Source: PNNG01 sp046291695
GTDB lineage: Bacteria > Bacteroidota > Bacteroidia > UBA7662
Length of the DNA stretch: 64,000 bases
Assembly: GCA_046291695.1 (NCBI GenBank)
Contig: JBKBSO010000016.1
Coordinates: 13,561 to 77,560 of the forward strand
Direction of reading: 5' to 3'
Shown here: positions 44,711 to 53,547 of the stretch, piece by piece
Position numbering within the stretch: position 1 is the stretch's first letter
Layout of the letters: each line of letters starts with the position of its first letter
Translations under genes and position numbers: made by a program
Notes under the pieces: generated by a model
The model's database searches: none
What the model was told of the DNA's origin: nothing
Seen by the model: the letters and a program-made list of their open reading frames with translations, nothing else

Positions 44711-45457
44711 TCAACTCATGAAGCGCAAACGTGCCTTTGCTAAATCTTCTTCGGTATCGATGCCCAGGCTCTTTTCGTGCACCAGGCCCATACGAATAGG
44801 AATTCCGTGGTATAACAGCCGCAGTTGTTCGAGTTTTTCAAGCTGTTCGAGCGGGGCCGGTGGCAGTGCGGTAAATCGCAGCAAGGCTTCGCGTTTATAG
44901 CCATAAATGCCTATATGTTGATAGATAGGTACATCTTCCGGTAAGTTTTTGGGGCGTGGCTCTTGAACATCGCGTGGAAAAGGGATAGGTGCCCGCGAAA
45001 AATAAAGGGCATCTCCCGCCCGGTTGCACACCACCTTTACCACATTGGGGTTCTCAAAATCGGCCCAGGTGTAGATGGGACACATCAGCGAGGCCACCTC
45101 CACTCCGGGTTGGGCCAACTGCTCCAGCAGACATGCGAGGCTTTGGGTGCTGGTAAATGGCTCATCGCCTTGGATATTCACCAGAAAATCGGCCTCGAGC
45201 CGTGCAGCGATTTCGGCAATGCGATCACTTCCACTCTGGTGGTGGGCAGCACTCATCACCGCCTTACCTCCGTGGGCTTCAACCAACTCCAAAATCCGTA
45301 CATGGTCTGTTACCACCAGCACATCACTAAACAAGCCCGATTTGGCAACCGCTTCGTGGGTGCGCACAATAAGGGCTTTGCCTGCCAAATCGGCCAGCAT
45401 TTTTTCAGGGAAACGGCTCGATTCCAATCGTGCAGGAATGAGGGCAACAGCTTTCAT
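44711..45457 (-). CDS. kdsB: 3-deoxy-manno-octulosonate (KDO) cytidylyltransferase
   Basis: 248 residues from the ATG at 45457; a TTG one codon upstream is not preferred. The nucleotide-binding motif is ALIPARLESSRFPEKMLADLAGK. Other hallmarks are VVTDHVRILELVEAHGGKAVMS, LVNIQGDEPF and YQHIGIYGYKREALLRF. It activates KDO with CTP to CMP-KDO for LPS inner-core assembly. It is the first gene of a two-gene unit and has a TAnnTTAGCG-type -7 box just upstream. Confidence 0.97.
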   Translation of the reverse strand: MKAVALIPARLESSRFPEKMLADLAGKALIVRTHEAVAKSGLFSDVLVVTDHVRILELVEAHGGKAVMSAAHHQSGSDRIAEIAARLEADFLVNIQGDEPFTSTQSLACLLEQLAQPGVEVASLMCPIYTWADFENPNVVKVVCNRAGDALYFSRAPIPFPRDVQEPRPKNLPEDVPIYQHIGIYGYKREALLRFTALPPAPLEQLEKLEQLRLLYHGIPIRMGLVHEKSLGIDTEEDLAKARLRFMS

Positions 45458-45462
45458 CAACG

Positions 45463-45470
45463 CTAAGTTA
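45463..45470 (-). promoter_or_regulatory. Candidate -7 element of kdsB
   Basis: TAACTTAG followed by CG on the minus strand, 5 nt upstream of the ATG, so the message would be nearly leaderless. One mismatch to TAnnTTTG; same variant as at 4013, 4053 and 28800. Confidence 0.4.
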
Positions 45471-45583
45471 CGGGAGTATTCGACTTTTTACATCGGTTTC
45501 AGCATCCTGCTACACGATTTTAGCGGTCAGCATAGCACATATTAGCAAACACCTACTATATTGTGTGAAAAATCGGTACGGCT

Positions 45584-46114
45584 ATGAATGTGCAAAAAGT
45601 GCTGGCCATGTTTTTGGTTGGATTTGGTTTACTACTGCTCGCAAACAATCTTTTGGGGTTTGATCTTAACTTTTTCAAGGTCTTCTTGGGCATGTCGATG
45701 ATGGTATTGGGCTTGATGCTGGTACTTGGCCGAACCGGCTGGCCCGCTGATCCGGCCTTCCAAAACAGCCACAACGTGCTTTTTGGCGAAGGGAAGGCGA
45801 GGGCCGGAGGTGATGCCGGGCCGGAACGATTTTCAACCTTGTTCGGTAGCCAACGCATAAGCCTCGAAGAGGTAAGCGGGGGTGGTAAAAACATCCAAAT
45901 CAGCACCATTTTTGGCGAAACCAAGGTAATTATTCCTGCAGATATGCCTTGCCACATTCAGGCGAGCGCCCTTTTTGGTGAGGCAAAAATGCCCGACGGC
46001 GAAGAAGCAAATTTCGGAAATCGTACTTATGTCGATTTAAAAGGCATGCAGGAAGCTGCCGTGCACATCCATGCGCAGGTCGTTTTTGGCAGTTTGAAAT
46101 TTAAACGGGTGTGA
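45584..46114 (+). CDS. LiaF-like membrane protein
   Basis: 176 residues. Two N-terminal membrane segments (VLAMFLVGFGLLLLANNLLG; FLGMSMMVLGLMLVLGRTGW) form a DUF5668-like region. A beta-rich C-terminal domain repeats FGE/FGS phrases (VLFGEGKA, STLFGSQRI, STIFGETKVIIPADM, SALFGEAKM, QVVFGSLKF), as in the cell-wall-active-antibiotic-response LiaF C-terminal domain. LiaF proteins regulate envelope-stress two-component systems in Gram-positives; the Bacteroidota role is not known. Its end overlaps the acetyltransferase start (GTGA). Confidence 0.85.
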   Translation: MNVQKVLAMFLVGFGLLLLANNLLGFDLNFFKVFLGMSMMVLGLMLVLGRTGWPADPAFQNSHNVLFGEGKARAGGDAGPERFSTLFGSQRISLEEVSGGGKNIQISTIFGETKVIIPADMPCHIQASALFGEAKMPDGEEANFGNRTYVDLKGMQEAAVHIHAQVVFGSLKFKRV

Positions 46115-46545
46115 GTATTCAGCTCAAACAGCTCGCACATGCTTCGGTAGGCTATGCCCTGAGCATTGCGCTTCGCGACCGCTTGTTACGTCGCCCCTTA
46201 GGCCTGTACTTTACGCCTGAACAACTGGCCGAGGAAGCCGACGAATACCACCTTACTGCTTGGGAGGGCAACCGACTATTGGGTTGTTTGGTGCTAAAGC
46301 CACTCGATGCCTTTACCATTAAAATGCGGCAGGTTGCGGTAACCGAAGAAGCCCAGGGAAAAGGCATAGGCCGGATGCTGGTGGCTTGGTCGGAGCGATT
46401 TGCACAAGAGCATTTATTCAAAGAAATGGTTTTACACGCAAGAGATACCGCCATACCCTTTTATGAACATTTGGGATATACGGTTTTCGGTGAGGGATTT
46501 ACTGAGGTATCGGTTCCGCATCGGAAGATGCGTAAGGAGTTGTGA
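46111..46545 (+). CDS. GNAT family acetyltransferase
   Basis: 144 residues starting at a GTG that overlaps the previous stop by 4 nt, which supports this start. The acetyl-CoA-binding motif A is MRQVAVTEEAQGKGIGRMLVAWSERFA, and the C-terminal strand pair is VLHARDTAIPFYEHLGYTVFGEGFTEVSVPHRKM. It resembles the ElaA/YjcF-like subgroup; the acceptor is unknown. It is translationally coupled to the LiaF-like gene. Confidence 0.92.
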   Translation: MSIQLKQLAHASVGYALSIALRDRLLRRPLGLYFTPEQLAEEADEYHLTAWEGNRLLGCLVLKPLDAFTIKMRQVAVTEEAQGKGIGRMLVAWSERFAQEHLFKEMVLHARDTAIPFYEHLGYTVFGEGFTEVSVPHRKMRKEL

Positions 46546-46954
46546 GTTTGGCGCTACGGTCGGCCTGCTGTGGCGTTTGAATCCCGAATTGCAATATGCG
46601 CAGCCATGCATATGGGGTTAGGGCACGCTACAAATCATGAATAACGAGTGCGGTAGCACACGTGACCACTCCTACCCTAAGGTTGATGCGGTGCCCAATT
46701 GCAAATCGCAGATAGCCTGTGCAGCAAACAAACAAGGCAGAAAATCGACTACTGTCGTGCCACGCACAAATTTTCGATTGCTAACCGCTTTTGCTTTGCC
46801 ATGCGCTTGATTACACAGAAATAAGAGTTGCAACCCAGTAATTTTTCAAGGAACACATTGATTCGTTAACGAAACAACATGGTATCATAAATCCCCATCA
46901 TAAAGCGGCTATTGCTTCCCATTGGGTGAATCAATTCTTTTGCTAATTTTAAGC
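46546..46954. other. 409-bp intergenic region with one promoter candidate
   Basis: I see no gene or RNA here on either strand. TAATTTTA (46944-46951) is one base from TAnnTTTG and lies 3 nt before the GTG of the lipoprotein gene. A TTCGTTAACGAA palindrome occurs at about 46862-46873. Confidence 0.4.
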
Positions 46955-47650
46955 GTGAAAAAATGGTTGCCATTTATATTAGGTCTGGTATTACTCGGTG
47001 CTTGTAAAAAAGACAAGCCGATTGAAGACAACAATGTTTGGCTTCCGCAGGGGCTGAAAGATCAGTTTTTATTCTATCCCGGTACTTACTGGATCGTTAA
47101 AGAACTGAATACCGGCTTCGAGGACTCTATTTTTGTGTACGAAACGGTACTTGACACCTTACCTATTCGGCATCCGGGAAGTCGCGATACCATAGGTTAC
47201 AAAGAGCGTTTCAGGGTAACCATACTCATACCTTTTTACGGACAACACATTGAGCACTTGAGTGTAAGTGCCGATTATGAATTTCAGCGGGCCGGTCATC
47301 CGCACCATTACGTAAATCGCCGGATGATTAAGAATGCAGCCGTCTTCCGTCAGAACAACATCTATTTTTATCCCGAAGCGGTTAAAATAAGCATTCCCAT
47401 TAGCCAGTTCGGTATGGATCCTGAACAAATGCGCTTCGACACCATTTATCCCACTTATGCGCTTCTCGACAGCGTATATTCGAATGTTAGGGCCATCCGC
47501 CTGAGTAACGATCCGAGCTTAGAATATCAGGAATCTACCCGGTATTTTGCTCCAGGTATAGGCATCATTCGTTGGGTAGTACCCAAAATGGGCTGGGATT
47601 GGGTATGCGAGCGCTACCATGTAGTAAGGGAAGCGCCAGCTACCCCTTAG
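46955..47650 (+). CDS. Putative lipoprotein, function unknown
   Basis: 231 residues from a GTG at 46955; an upstream TTG at 46922 would add a stretch that spoils the signal peptide. The lipoprotein signal is KKWLPFILGLVLLGACKKDK, with the lipobox Cys at residue 17. The mature part is beta-rich (FYPGTYWIVKELNTGFEDSIFVYETVLD; RYFAPGIGIIRWVVPKMGWDWVCERY), the form seen in secreted Bacteroidota proteins with a GIGxxR phrase. Probably surface- or periplasm-anchored. It is convergent with the capsule exporter gene, with a shared terminator between. Confidence 0.82.
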   Translation: MKKWLPFILGLVLLGACKKDKPIEDNNVWLPQGLKDQFLFYPGTYWIVKELNTGFEDSIFVYETVLDTLPIRHPGSRDTIGYKERFRVTILIPFYGQHIEHLSVSADYEFQRAGHPHHYVNRRMIKNAAVFRQNNIYFYPEAVKISIPISQFGMDPEQMRFDTIYPTYALLDSVYSNVRAIRLSNDPSLEYQESTRYFAPGIGIIRWVVPKMGWDWVCERYHVVREAPATP

Positions 47651-47651
47651 C

Positions 47652-47681
47652 AAAAAAAAAGCCGGCGCGAGGCCGGCTTTT
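47652..47681. terminator. Bidirectional intrinsic terminator
   Basis: A-run (47652-47660), stem GCCGGC (47661-47666), 5-nt loop, GCCGGC (47672-47677), T-run (47678-47681). It lies between the converging lipoprotein and Wza-like genes and works in either direction by sequence. Confidence 0.9.
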
Positions 47682-47705
47682 AAACAACTTCCGCTGTCTA
47701 TATAT

Positions 47706-50192
47706 TTATCTCATCAAAGTAACTACCAAAAAGAGTAAACCCGTTGTAGAGGCGATGATGGAAGAAATAGCTGCTACACGTGTAGGGTCAATGCCTCCTT
47801 CATCTTTGCTCACTTTAGGAGGTACCATCACGGTGCTGCCCGGGCTTACATGAGGATACGATCGGATACCCAAAAACCGTTTAGTTGCCTTGGCACGTCC
47901 GCTGGGCTCAATCACATAAATGCGCTTTTTATCCGCATATTTTGAGGTGCCACCGGCATCCTGCAGGTAAGGCTTGAGCTTTTTACCCGAATAATTGATG
48001 GTGAGCTTATTATTTACCTCTCCCCGCACCGAAATCGTATTTCGTTGTAAGGGAAGCTGTAAAATATCACCATCGCGTAAGAGAATATCGAAACGCTCTC
48101 CGTTTTTCCCCATGAGGGCGCGTAAATCCACCACAATGGTATCCAGAATGACGCTATCGGCAAGGTTCATATCCACATCTTTCAACAGGTCTTTGTCTTT
48201 GAGCTTATCCAGGCTTTCGTTGCGGCGCTTTTCTTTGGCATCCATTTCCTGGGCTACCTTGAGGAACATGGGATTTTTAATTTCCCGTACAATGAAAGCC
48301 GCATTCAAATCGGCCAGTGCTGTGGGACCCCCGGCACGATTGATTACCTCGCTCAATTTCTCACGCTGTTTTACCAGCACATAAGGTCCCGGGAACACAA
48401 ACTCGCCTTCCAAGGTCACCACCACCTGTTCGTGGAATTCAGGATTGGGGCGTACAATCACCACATCCATGGGCTCGAGCAATACCTCTTCGGCTTTGAT
48501 CATCAATTCACGATCCGAAGCGGCGTCAATCACCTTTGAGATTTTCTGTTCACCGCGGCCATCCATACGGCGCGCCACTTCGATGCGGCTGGGTAGGGCT
48601 GAGCGACGGAGTCCGCCTGCCAGTAGCACCGCATCTAAAGCCGTGATGCCTTCACCAAACACATATTTTCCCGGTTGGTGTACCTCACCCATTACCTGAA
48701 TGTGCTCTTCGCCGTAAAGGTTTACCTTGTCGCCAATGATTACCGAATCACCGTCTTCCAATACAATTTGCTGGTTGCCGTTTACAACTTCTTGGGGGAC
48801 AAATCGTAAGTAAGCTTTTTCATTATCACGACTCGCCCGATACACCAAGCCTCGGGTAAGTAACGCATTTTCTTTTAATCCACCGGCGCGTTCTATTAAG
48901 GTCTTCAGCTGCATATTGGCTTCCCATCCGTAGTAGCCCGGTCGCATCACCGCTCCTCCGGCCGCTACCCGGCTGGTGTACCTATTAAGCACTGAGCCCG
49001 CCATGATTACATCGCCTGCCGAAGGTACATACTCATCAAAACCGGCGGCCATGATGTCTCGTGTCACAAACTCATTGTCAGCAACCTGTTCCACATAAAT
49101 GCGTTCTTTGTACGCTATGGCAGTAAATCCTCCGGCATATTTGAGTAATTGCCCTAAATTTTCTCCGGCCTTAAGTTCAAACAAACCTACACGCTTAAAC
49201 TCGCCCCTCAGCTGCACACGACGATCGTAAGCCGGTATGTTGATCACATCGTTTTCTTGTAAATTGATGTTTTGTGTCAAACTTCCTGAACTCAAAAACT
49301 CGTATAAGTCGATTTTCTGAATAACCTTACCCTTGCGAATAATTTCAATCTCCCGGTAAGTGCCCTGTTTGGCCGGGCCGCCTGCTATATGCAAAACGTG
49401 AAAACTTGTAGCTACCGAAGGAACCAAATACACCCCGGCGTTTTTTGCGCCGATTACGGTCACCGGAAAAGTTCTGAATTCGGCTATATTCAATTGCATA
49501 CTGGTTTCGCCTGTGGTTAAGCTGTTAAACCCGTTTCGTTCAAGTGCCTGCCTTATCCTTTTTTGAGCCTGATCCATCGTTAAACCCGCCAAAGAAACCA
49601 CACCGGCATACGGTATAGAGGCTTTTCCATCAGGCATAATTTTGATGTCGGTATTCATTTCCTGAGCACCGTATAAAATCAAACTGAGTACATCTCGCGG
49701 ACCAATGACATAATTTACCGGAGTAGCTAAAGGCAAATCGGGAACAAACGACATTTTGCTGTTCGAAAATAAATCGGCTCCAAAAATCACACTATCCGGA
49801 ATTTCCTGGCTTTTGGCATACACCTTGGCGTCGGTACCTACCGCTTCGGGATCCCATCCGGTTTGCTTGAGCGAATCACGAAGCTTAAAATAATCGTTCA
49901 TCAACTCAATATTGTAAAAGTCCTTGGCCGCATCGGTATTGCCCAGGGTACCCATGCGCTTCTTTAGTTTGGCTATTTCTTCACGCGACAAGCCTTTAGA
50001 ACGCAAATACGATTCCATTTCCTGCCCACTCATGTTGGAGCCCTGAATTTGGCGCTGAAACTTGATGACTTGCTCCTGGCTCAGGTTATCTACCCGAACG
50101 TTTGCGAGGTTTTTGCGGTAAAACAAGTCCTGAGCCATTAAAGACGACCCGATACCCAGCACCAAAAAGGTGAGGAGCACTACTTTTTTCAT
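47706..50192 (-). CDS. Wza-like SLBB polysaccharide export protein
   Basis: 828 residues from the ATG at 50192, which overlaps the stop of the sugar transferase by 1 nt; an ATG three codons earlier is possible. After a signal peptide (KKVVLLTFLVLGIGSSLMAQ) comes the polysaccharide-export domain (YVIGPRDVLSLILYG...KIMPDGKASIPYAGVVSLAGLTMDQA). Several SLBB repeats follow (RVQLRGEFKRVGLFELKAGE; IQVMGEVHQPGKYVFGEG; VVTLEGEFVFPGPYVLVKQRE; ISVRGEVNNKLTINYSGKKL). A C-terminal membrane helix (VAAISSIIASTTGLLFLVVTLM) closes the chain. It probably forms the outer-membrane/periplasmic conduit for the capsule polymer. It is the last gene of the locus. Confidence 0.95.
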   Translation of the reverse strand: MKKVVLLTFLVLGIGSSLMAQDLFYRKNLANVRVDNLSQEQVIKFQRQIQGSNMSGQEMESYLRSKGLSREEIAKLKKRMGTLGNTDAAKDFYNIELMNDYFKLRDSLKQTGWDPEAVGTDAKVYAKSQEIPDSVIFGADLFSNSKMSFVPDLPLATPVNYVIGPRDVLSLILYGAQEMNTDIKIMPDGKASIPYAGVVSLAGLTMDQAQKRIRQALERNGFNSLTTGETSMQLNIAEFRTFPVTVIGAKNAGVYLVPSVATSFHVLHIAGGPAKQGTYREIEIIRKGKVIQKIDLYEFLSSGSLTQNINLQENDVINIPAYDRRVQLRGEFKRVGLFELKAGENLGQLLKYAGGFTAIAYKERIYVEQVADNEFVTRDIMAAGFDEYVPSAGDVIMAGSVLNRYTSRVAAGGAVMRPGYYGWEANMQLKTLIERAGGLKENALLTRGLVYRASRDNEKAYLRFVPQEVVNGNQQIVLEDGDSVIIGDKVNLYGEEHIQVMGEVHQPGKYVFGEGITALDAVLLAGGLRRSALPSRIEVARRMDGRGEQKISKVIDAASDRELMIKAEEVLLEPMDVVIVRPNPEFHEQVVVTLEGEFVFPGPYVLVKQREKLSEVINRAGGPTALADLNAAFIVREIKNPMFLKVAQEMDAKEKRRNESLDKLKDKDLLKDVDMNLADSVILDTIVVDLRALMGKNGERFDILLRDGDILQLPLQRNTISVRGEVNNKLTINYSGKKLKPYLQDAGGTSKYADKKRIYVIEPSGRAKATKRFLGIRSYPHVSPGSTVMVPPKVSKDEGGIDPTRVAAISSIIASTTGLLFLVVTLMR

Positions 50193-50764
50193 TACTTCCA
50201 TACAAATAAAAATGACCTCAACAGAATGTTTATATCCATCCCGAAGCTCGAGTTGCGGACGTATTCAAGGTCGTATTTCAATTTTTCTAAATTTTCATTG
50301 GGTGAGGCATTGGGATTTTGCAATTGCGCCAGTCCGGTAATGCCCGGTCTGGTCAACTGCCTCATTTCATATTCAGGGTGTAAGGCCTTAAAATGATCAA
50401 AATAATAGGGCACCTCCGGCCGAGGGCCTACCCAACTCATCTCGCCAATCAATATGTTCCAAATCTGAGGAATTTCGTCGAAGCGAAACTTGCGCAAAAA
50501 CCTGCCCACCATCGTAATATCGAGCTCATCGTGTTGCGCACCGGGTAAACTCTGAAAACTGCGCTTGAGCGTTCTGATCTTAATCAGATTGAAGCTTTTG
50601 CCGTTTAATCCCACACGTTGTTGTACAAAGAAGACCGGTCCCGCCGTAGTTAAACCGATCAGCACGATACTTAAGAGCATAACCGGTAACGCAATCGGCA
50701 ATACCAATAAACTGAAAAAAATGTCGAGCAATCGCTTGCTAACACTCATGTTGTACAACGACAT
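50192..50764 (-). CDS. Initiating sugar-phosphate transferase (monotopic, WcaJ/PglC-like)
   Basis: 190 residues from the ATG at 50764. A perfect -7 box at 50791-50798 lies inside the longer frame, which rules that frame out. One hydrophobic re-entrant helix (RLLDIFFSLLVLPIALPVMLLSIVLIGL) is followed by the catalytic domain with VGLNGKSFNLIKIRTLK, the Asp-Glu dyad in FRFDEIPQIWNILIGEMSWVGPRPEVPYY and TRPGITGLAQ. It moves a sugar-1-phosphate from a UDP-sugar to undecaprenyl phosphate, the first step of repeat-unit assembly. It is translationally coupled to the Wza-like gene. Confidence 0.94.
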   Translation of the reverse strand: MSLYNMSVSKRLLDIFFSLLVLPIALPVMLLSIVLIGLTTAGPVFFVQQRVGLNGKSFNLIKIRTLKRSFQSLPGAQHDELDITMVGRFLRKFRFDEIPQIWNILIGEMSWVGPRPEVPYYFDHFKALHPEYEMRQLTRPGITGLAQLQNPNASPNENLEKLKYDLEYVRNSSFGMDINILLRSFLFVWK

Positions 50765-50790
50765 CGGTCTAATTATGGCTTCAAGTCTCA

Positions 50791-50798
50791 CAAAAGTA
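50791..50798 (-). promoter_or_regulatory. -7 element of sugar transferase-wza
   Basis: TACTTTTG on the minus strand, perfect TAnnTTTG, 26 nt before the ATG at 50764. A TTG at 50824-50822 is 23 nt further upstream, at the long end of the usual range. Confidence 0.5.
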
Positions 50799-50883
50799 AA
50801 CAATTGTCTGTACCATGTACGCAATATTGATGCTTTTTAGATTTAAAAGCGTAGACTTTAACATTGCGATTACACTTGCGCAC

Positions 50884-52719
50884 TTAAAAACGGTAAACCG
50901 TAGTGAGCTCCAGGTTGATGGTCCAAATATTTACACCGGGAAAGCGGAAAGGCCCTTGCAGCGAAAGTGGGTCATAATTCCACTGGAAATTATAGGTACG
51001 CCGGAGGTGGAGCTGGTAGCCCAGAAAAAATTGGCCAAAAGCGGTATGGTGGTTAAACATCACCCCCCAATCCACAAAGCGTTTGCTATAGTCGAGGAAA
51101 AAGGGGTTGGTCGCAGCCGGGTTGAGGCGCAGGTAGTCGATTTCGGTAAAAAACAGGTCTTCATTATAAATCACCCGCTCGAAATGCAGGCCCAGGGTGT
51201 GAAAACCTTTGCCATAGGTGAGGCCGATGGTGGTCATATTGCTGCCCGGGCCTATGCCGGCGCCCAGCACCTGCCCGCGATGCGTCCAGCCAACCCGATT
51301 GCCATGCGTATAAAAACTGTAGGTACTCACATTGGGCCGCACCAAATTATCTAAAGGTGCCTGTATGCGGGTATGTTCAGTAAATAGCTGCAACCATTGG
51401 TCTTTGCCCGCCAAAGGATACAACTTGCGCAAACCCAGCATCCAGGCGGTGGTAGGTCGAGGACGCGTAATGAGGTCTTCCATATCCCACCACCAGTCTT
51501 CGCGGCCAATTTCGGTGTACACCTCAGCATGCGACTCCTTGAACAGATAGCGTACTGATAACGCAACCAATTGGTTGCGATTCATACCGTCTTCGTCGGG
51601 ACCCGAAAAAGTTTGTTCGCCCCTGGGCTCCAAATACAGCATTCTAAAATAATCTCGTCTATCCAGGGGTTCGCCCCTGGCTTGTACCACACGCGATAAA
51701 CCAATGAACAAGCCCGGGGTGATGGAAGGCTGGTAAACGGCCTGCATGGCATTTATGTAGGTATGGTAGCGGCTACGGCCTGAGGTGTCGGGCACCACAT
51801 CGCCGGCTATGGGTGGCCATTCGCCGGCCGTGTAGCGTCGAGGGTACACAAAACCCGAACGTTCGAGCTTGCCCATCACCATCTGCCCTTCCACGGTTCC
51901 CCAGCGGCCTTTGATCGGGCGGTTAGAATGCAAAGTAAAATGCCCAAAGCCGGGTGCATTGTTACTCATGATGATGGCATTCTTAATACCCGGTCCCCAA
52001 TACATATTTTCTGTAGACAAGCCCATGCCTATGGCACCCAGGTTGAGTTTTACGTACGATTGTCCCCGGAAACGCACTTTATATACCTCCTGCCCCATGC
52101 GTTCGGGCATATCAATTTCCCTTGCACGAAAAGGCGGGTTTTGGAATTCGGAATTTTGCGCCCATACATATTCGGGGCGGTACTGGGCTTCGAGCGGGCC
52201 CAATTTTACAAAAACACCGGCAGAGGTATATTGTTGAAGGCCACGGGCGGGCACCATGGGTCCATCGTTCCAGCCATAAGGGTGGTTTTGGTTAAAACGG
52301 GTATGGGTGTAAATGGGCAGCAGGGTGATGCGTGCGTGTTTCCAACCCGCCGGCCTAAACGTGGGCAATCCATCGCGCCCATGCGCGCTGTGGGCCGCCA
52401 AACCCCAGCCCGAAGAATCATGTCGGGGATAGGCGAGTAGATCGGTATATCGCGAATAACGGTTGGTGTCGAGTGGCAGAAAGCTTGTATCCAAACCAAA
52501 AGGGTTTGCGATTTTAAACGCCCTCACCGGATCTACCGGCCTGATCATAAAAGAAACATCGGCATCGAGTCGGCCCATGAGCTGGGCACGGCGTAAGGCA
52601 TCTTCAAAAAAGGGCATGCCCACAGGCACCGTTTGTGCCTTCAATTCAATTCCGAGCAGGGCCAGCAAGCATGCTATCAAAACAGAACAGGTACGTAAAC
52701 GCTTTTCGAAAATGTTCAT
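50884..52719 (-). CDS. Capsule assembly protein Wzi-like outer-membrane barrel
   Basis: 611 residues from the ATG at 52719. An ATG 21 nt upstream lies before the -7 box and would not be transcribed from it. The signal peptide (RTCSVLIACLLALLGIELKAQ) precedes a long chain of amphipathic strands typical of Wzi: GAIGMGLSTENMYWGPGIKNAIIMSNNAPGFGH, RPIKGRWGTVEGQMVMG, EVYTEIGREDWWWD. Wzi binds the exported polymer and holds the capsule at the outer surface. It is 119 bp upstream of the sugar transferase gene. Confidence 0.93.
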   Translation of the reverse strand: MNIFEKRLRTCSVLIACLLALLGIELKAQTVPVGMPFFEDALRRAQLMGRLDADVSFMIRPVDPVRAFKIANPFGLDTSFLPLDTNRYSRYTDLLAYPRHDSSGWGLAAHSAHGRDGLPTFRPAGWKHARITLLPIYTHTRFNQNHPYGWNDGPMVPARGLQQYTSAGVFVKLGPLEAQYRPEYVWAQNSEFQNPPFRAREIDMPERMGQEVYKVRFRGQSYVKLNLGAIGMGLSTENMYWGPGIKNAIIMSNNAPGFGHFTLHSNRPIKGRWGTVEGQMVMGKLERSGFVYPRRYTAGEWPPIAGDVVPDTSGRSRYHTYINAMQAVYQPSITPGLFIGLSRVVQARGEPLDRRDYFRMLYLEPRGEQTFSGPDEDGMNRNQLVALSVRYLFKESHAEVYTEIGREDWWWDMEDLITRPRPTTAWMLGLRKLYPLAGKDQWLQLFTEHTRIQAPLDNLVRPNVSTYSFYTHGNRVGWTHRGQVLGAGIGPGSNMTTIGLTYGKGFHTLGLHFERVIYNEDLFFTEIDYLRLNPAATNPFFLDYSKRFVDWGVMFNHHTAFGQFFLGYQLHLRRTYNFQWNYDPLSLQGPFRFPGVNIWTINLELTTVYRF

Positions 52720-52727
52720 ATAATTTT

Positions 52728-52757
52728 CAAAAATAAGCATTGTGTTGTTTCACACAA
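52728..52757 (-). promoter_or_regulatory. Wzi promoter with inverted repeat
   Basis: Minus strand: TTG (52757-52755), 19-nt spacer, perfect -7 box TATTTTTG (52735-52728), 8 nt before the ATG at 52719. The spacer holds the perfect inverted repeat TTGTGT-6 nt-ACACAA (52740-52757), which overlaps the -33 element and could be an operator. Confidence 0.6.
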
Positions 52758-52758
52758 G

Positions 52759-53547
52759 CTAAATGGCTTTTAATTTGGCAGATATGCGTGGCAGGCGCTT
52801 TCCAAGGGCATGCCGGGCGTAGCTCAGCAAGTGCCAGCTCAGCTTCCAATATGGCAAGCCAGCAATTTCGCGCAACACATAGGCATGCGAGCGCATGGCC
52901 AGCCATTTATTGGCCGAACGTGAGCCTGGTTGAACCCTGATGTTGGCTACAGGCATACTCAAATAAGCGGCTTTCACCGGCTTGGTACGAAACATTTGCA
53001 ACCAAAAAGCATAATCTTCGTGGATGAGCCCATCGGGCATCGACTGAAAATACTGCCGGCCGAGGGCCTGCCGGTTAAACATGGCTGTGCTCATGGCCAC
53101 GGCATTGGTAGTAAGCATGCGGGGATAGGTAATTGGAGCCGGCAGTTGAACCTCACGCAGGCGTTTGCCTTCGGTTCCCCGAACATAGTAAAAGGCCGAG
53201 CATACCAGATTCGCTTGCTGGCTTTCGGCCAGGTGCAGCTGGCTACTCAATTTCAGCATTTCCCACCAGTCGTCGGCATCACAAAAAGCAATCCAGTTCC
53301 CTTTTGCGAGGCGGATGCCCAGGTTGCGCATCCGGATTACCCCCCGATTATGCCTTGAATTAATCAGACGAATGCGCGCATCGCTTTGTGCCCATTGGTC
53401 TGCTAACCTAAGGGTATTATCCGGCGAGCCATCCACCAGCAGCAGCAGTTCCCACTGCTGAAAATCTTGGGCAAGGATGGCTTTTACCGCCCAATCCAGG
53501 GTGTGTTCGGCCTTAAAACACGGCATTACTATGCTAACTTCAGGCAT
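52759..53547 (-). CDS. GT2 family glycosyltransferase
   Basis: 262 residues. GT-A elements: VSIVMPCFKAEHTLDWAVKAILAQ, LLVDGSPDNT, the nucleotide-sugar Asp region FCDADDWW, and a later IHEDYAFWLQMF with the catalytic ED. The sequence resembles WcaA/teichuronic-type glycosyltransferases. It adds one sugar to the lipid-linked repeat unit on the cytoplasmic side; the sugar is unknown. It overlaps the Wzy gene by 8 nt, so the two are coupled. Confidence 0.92.
   Translation of the reverse strand: MPEVSIVMPCFKAEHTLDWAVKAILAQDFQQWELLLLVDGSPDNTLRLADQWAQSDARIRLINSRHNRGVIRMRNLGIRLAKGNWIAFCDADDWWEMLKLSSQLHLAESQQANLVCSAFYYVRGTEGKRLREVQLPAPITYPRMLTTNAVAMSTAMFNRQALGRQYFQSMPDGLIHEDYAFWLQMFRTKPVKAAYLSMPVANIRVQPGSRSANKWLAMRSHAYVLREIAGLPYWKLSWHLLSYARHALGKRLPRISAKLKAI

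Noticed and set aside
46546..46954. Small gene or RNA upstream of the lipoprotein
   Set aside because: No frame with coding features, no tRNA-like fold and no known riboswitch pattern could be seen.
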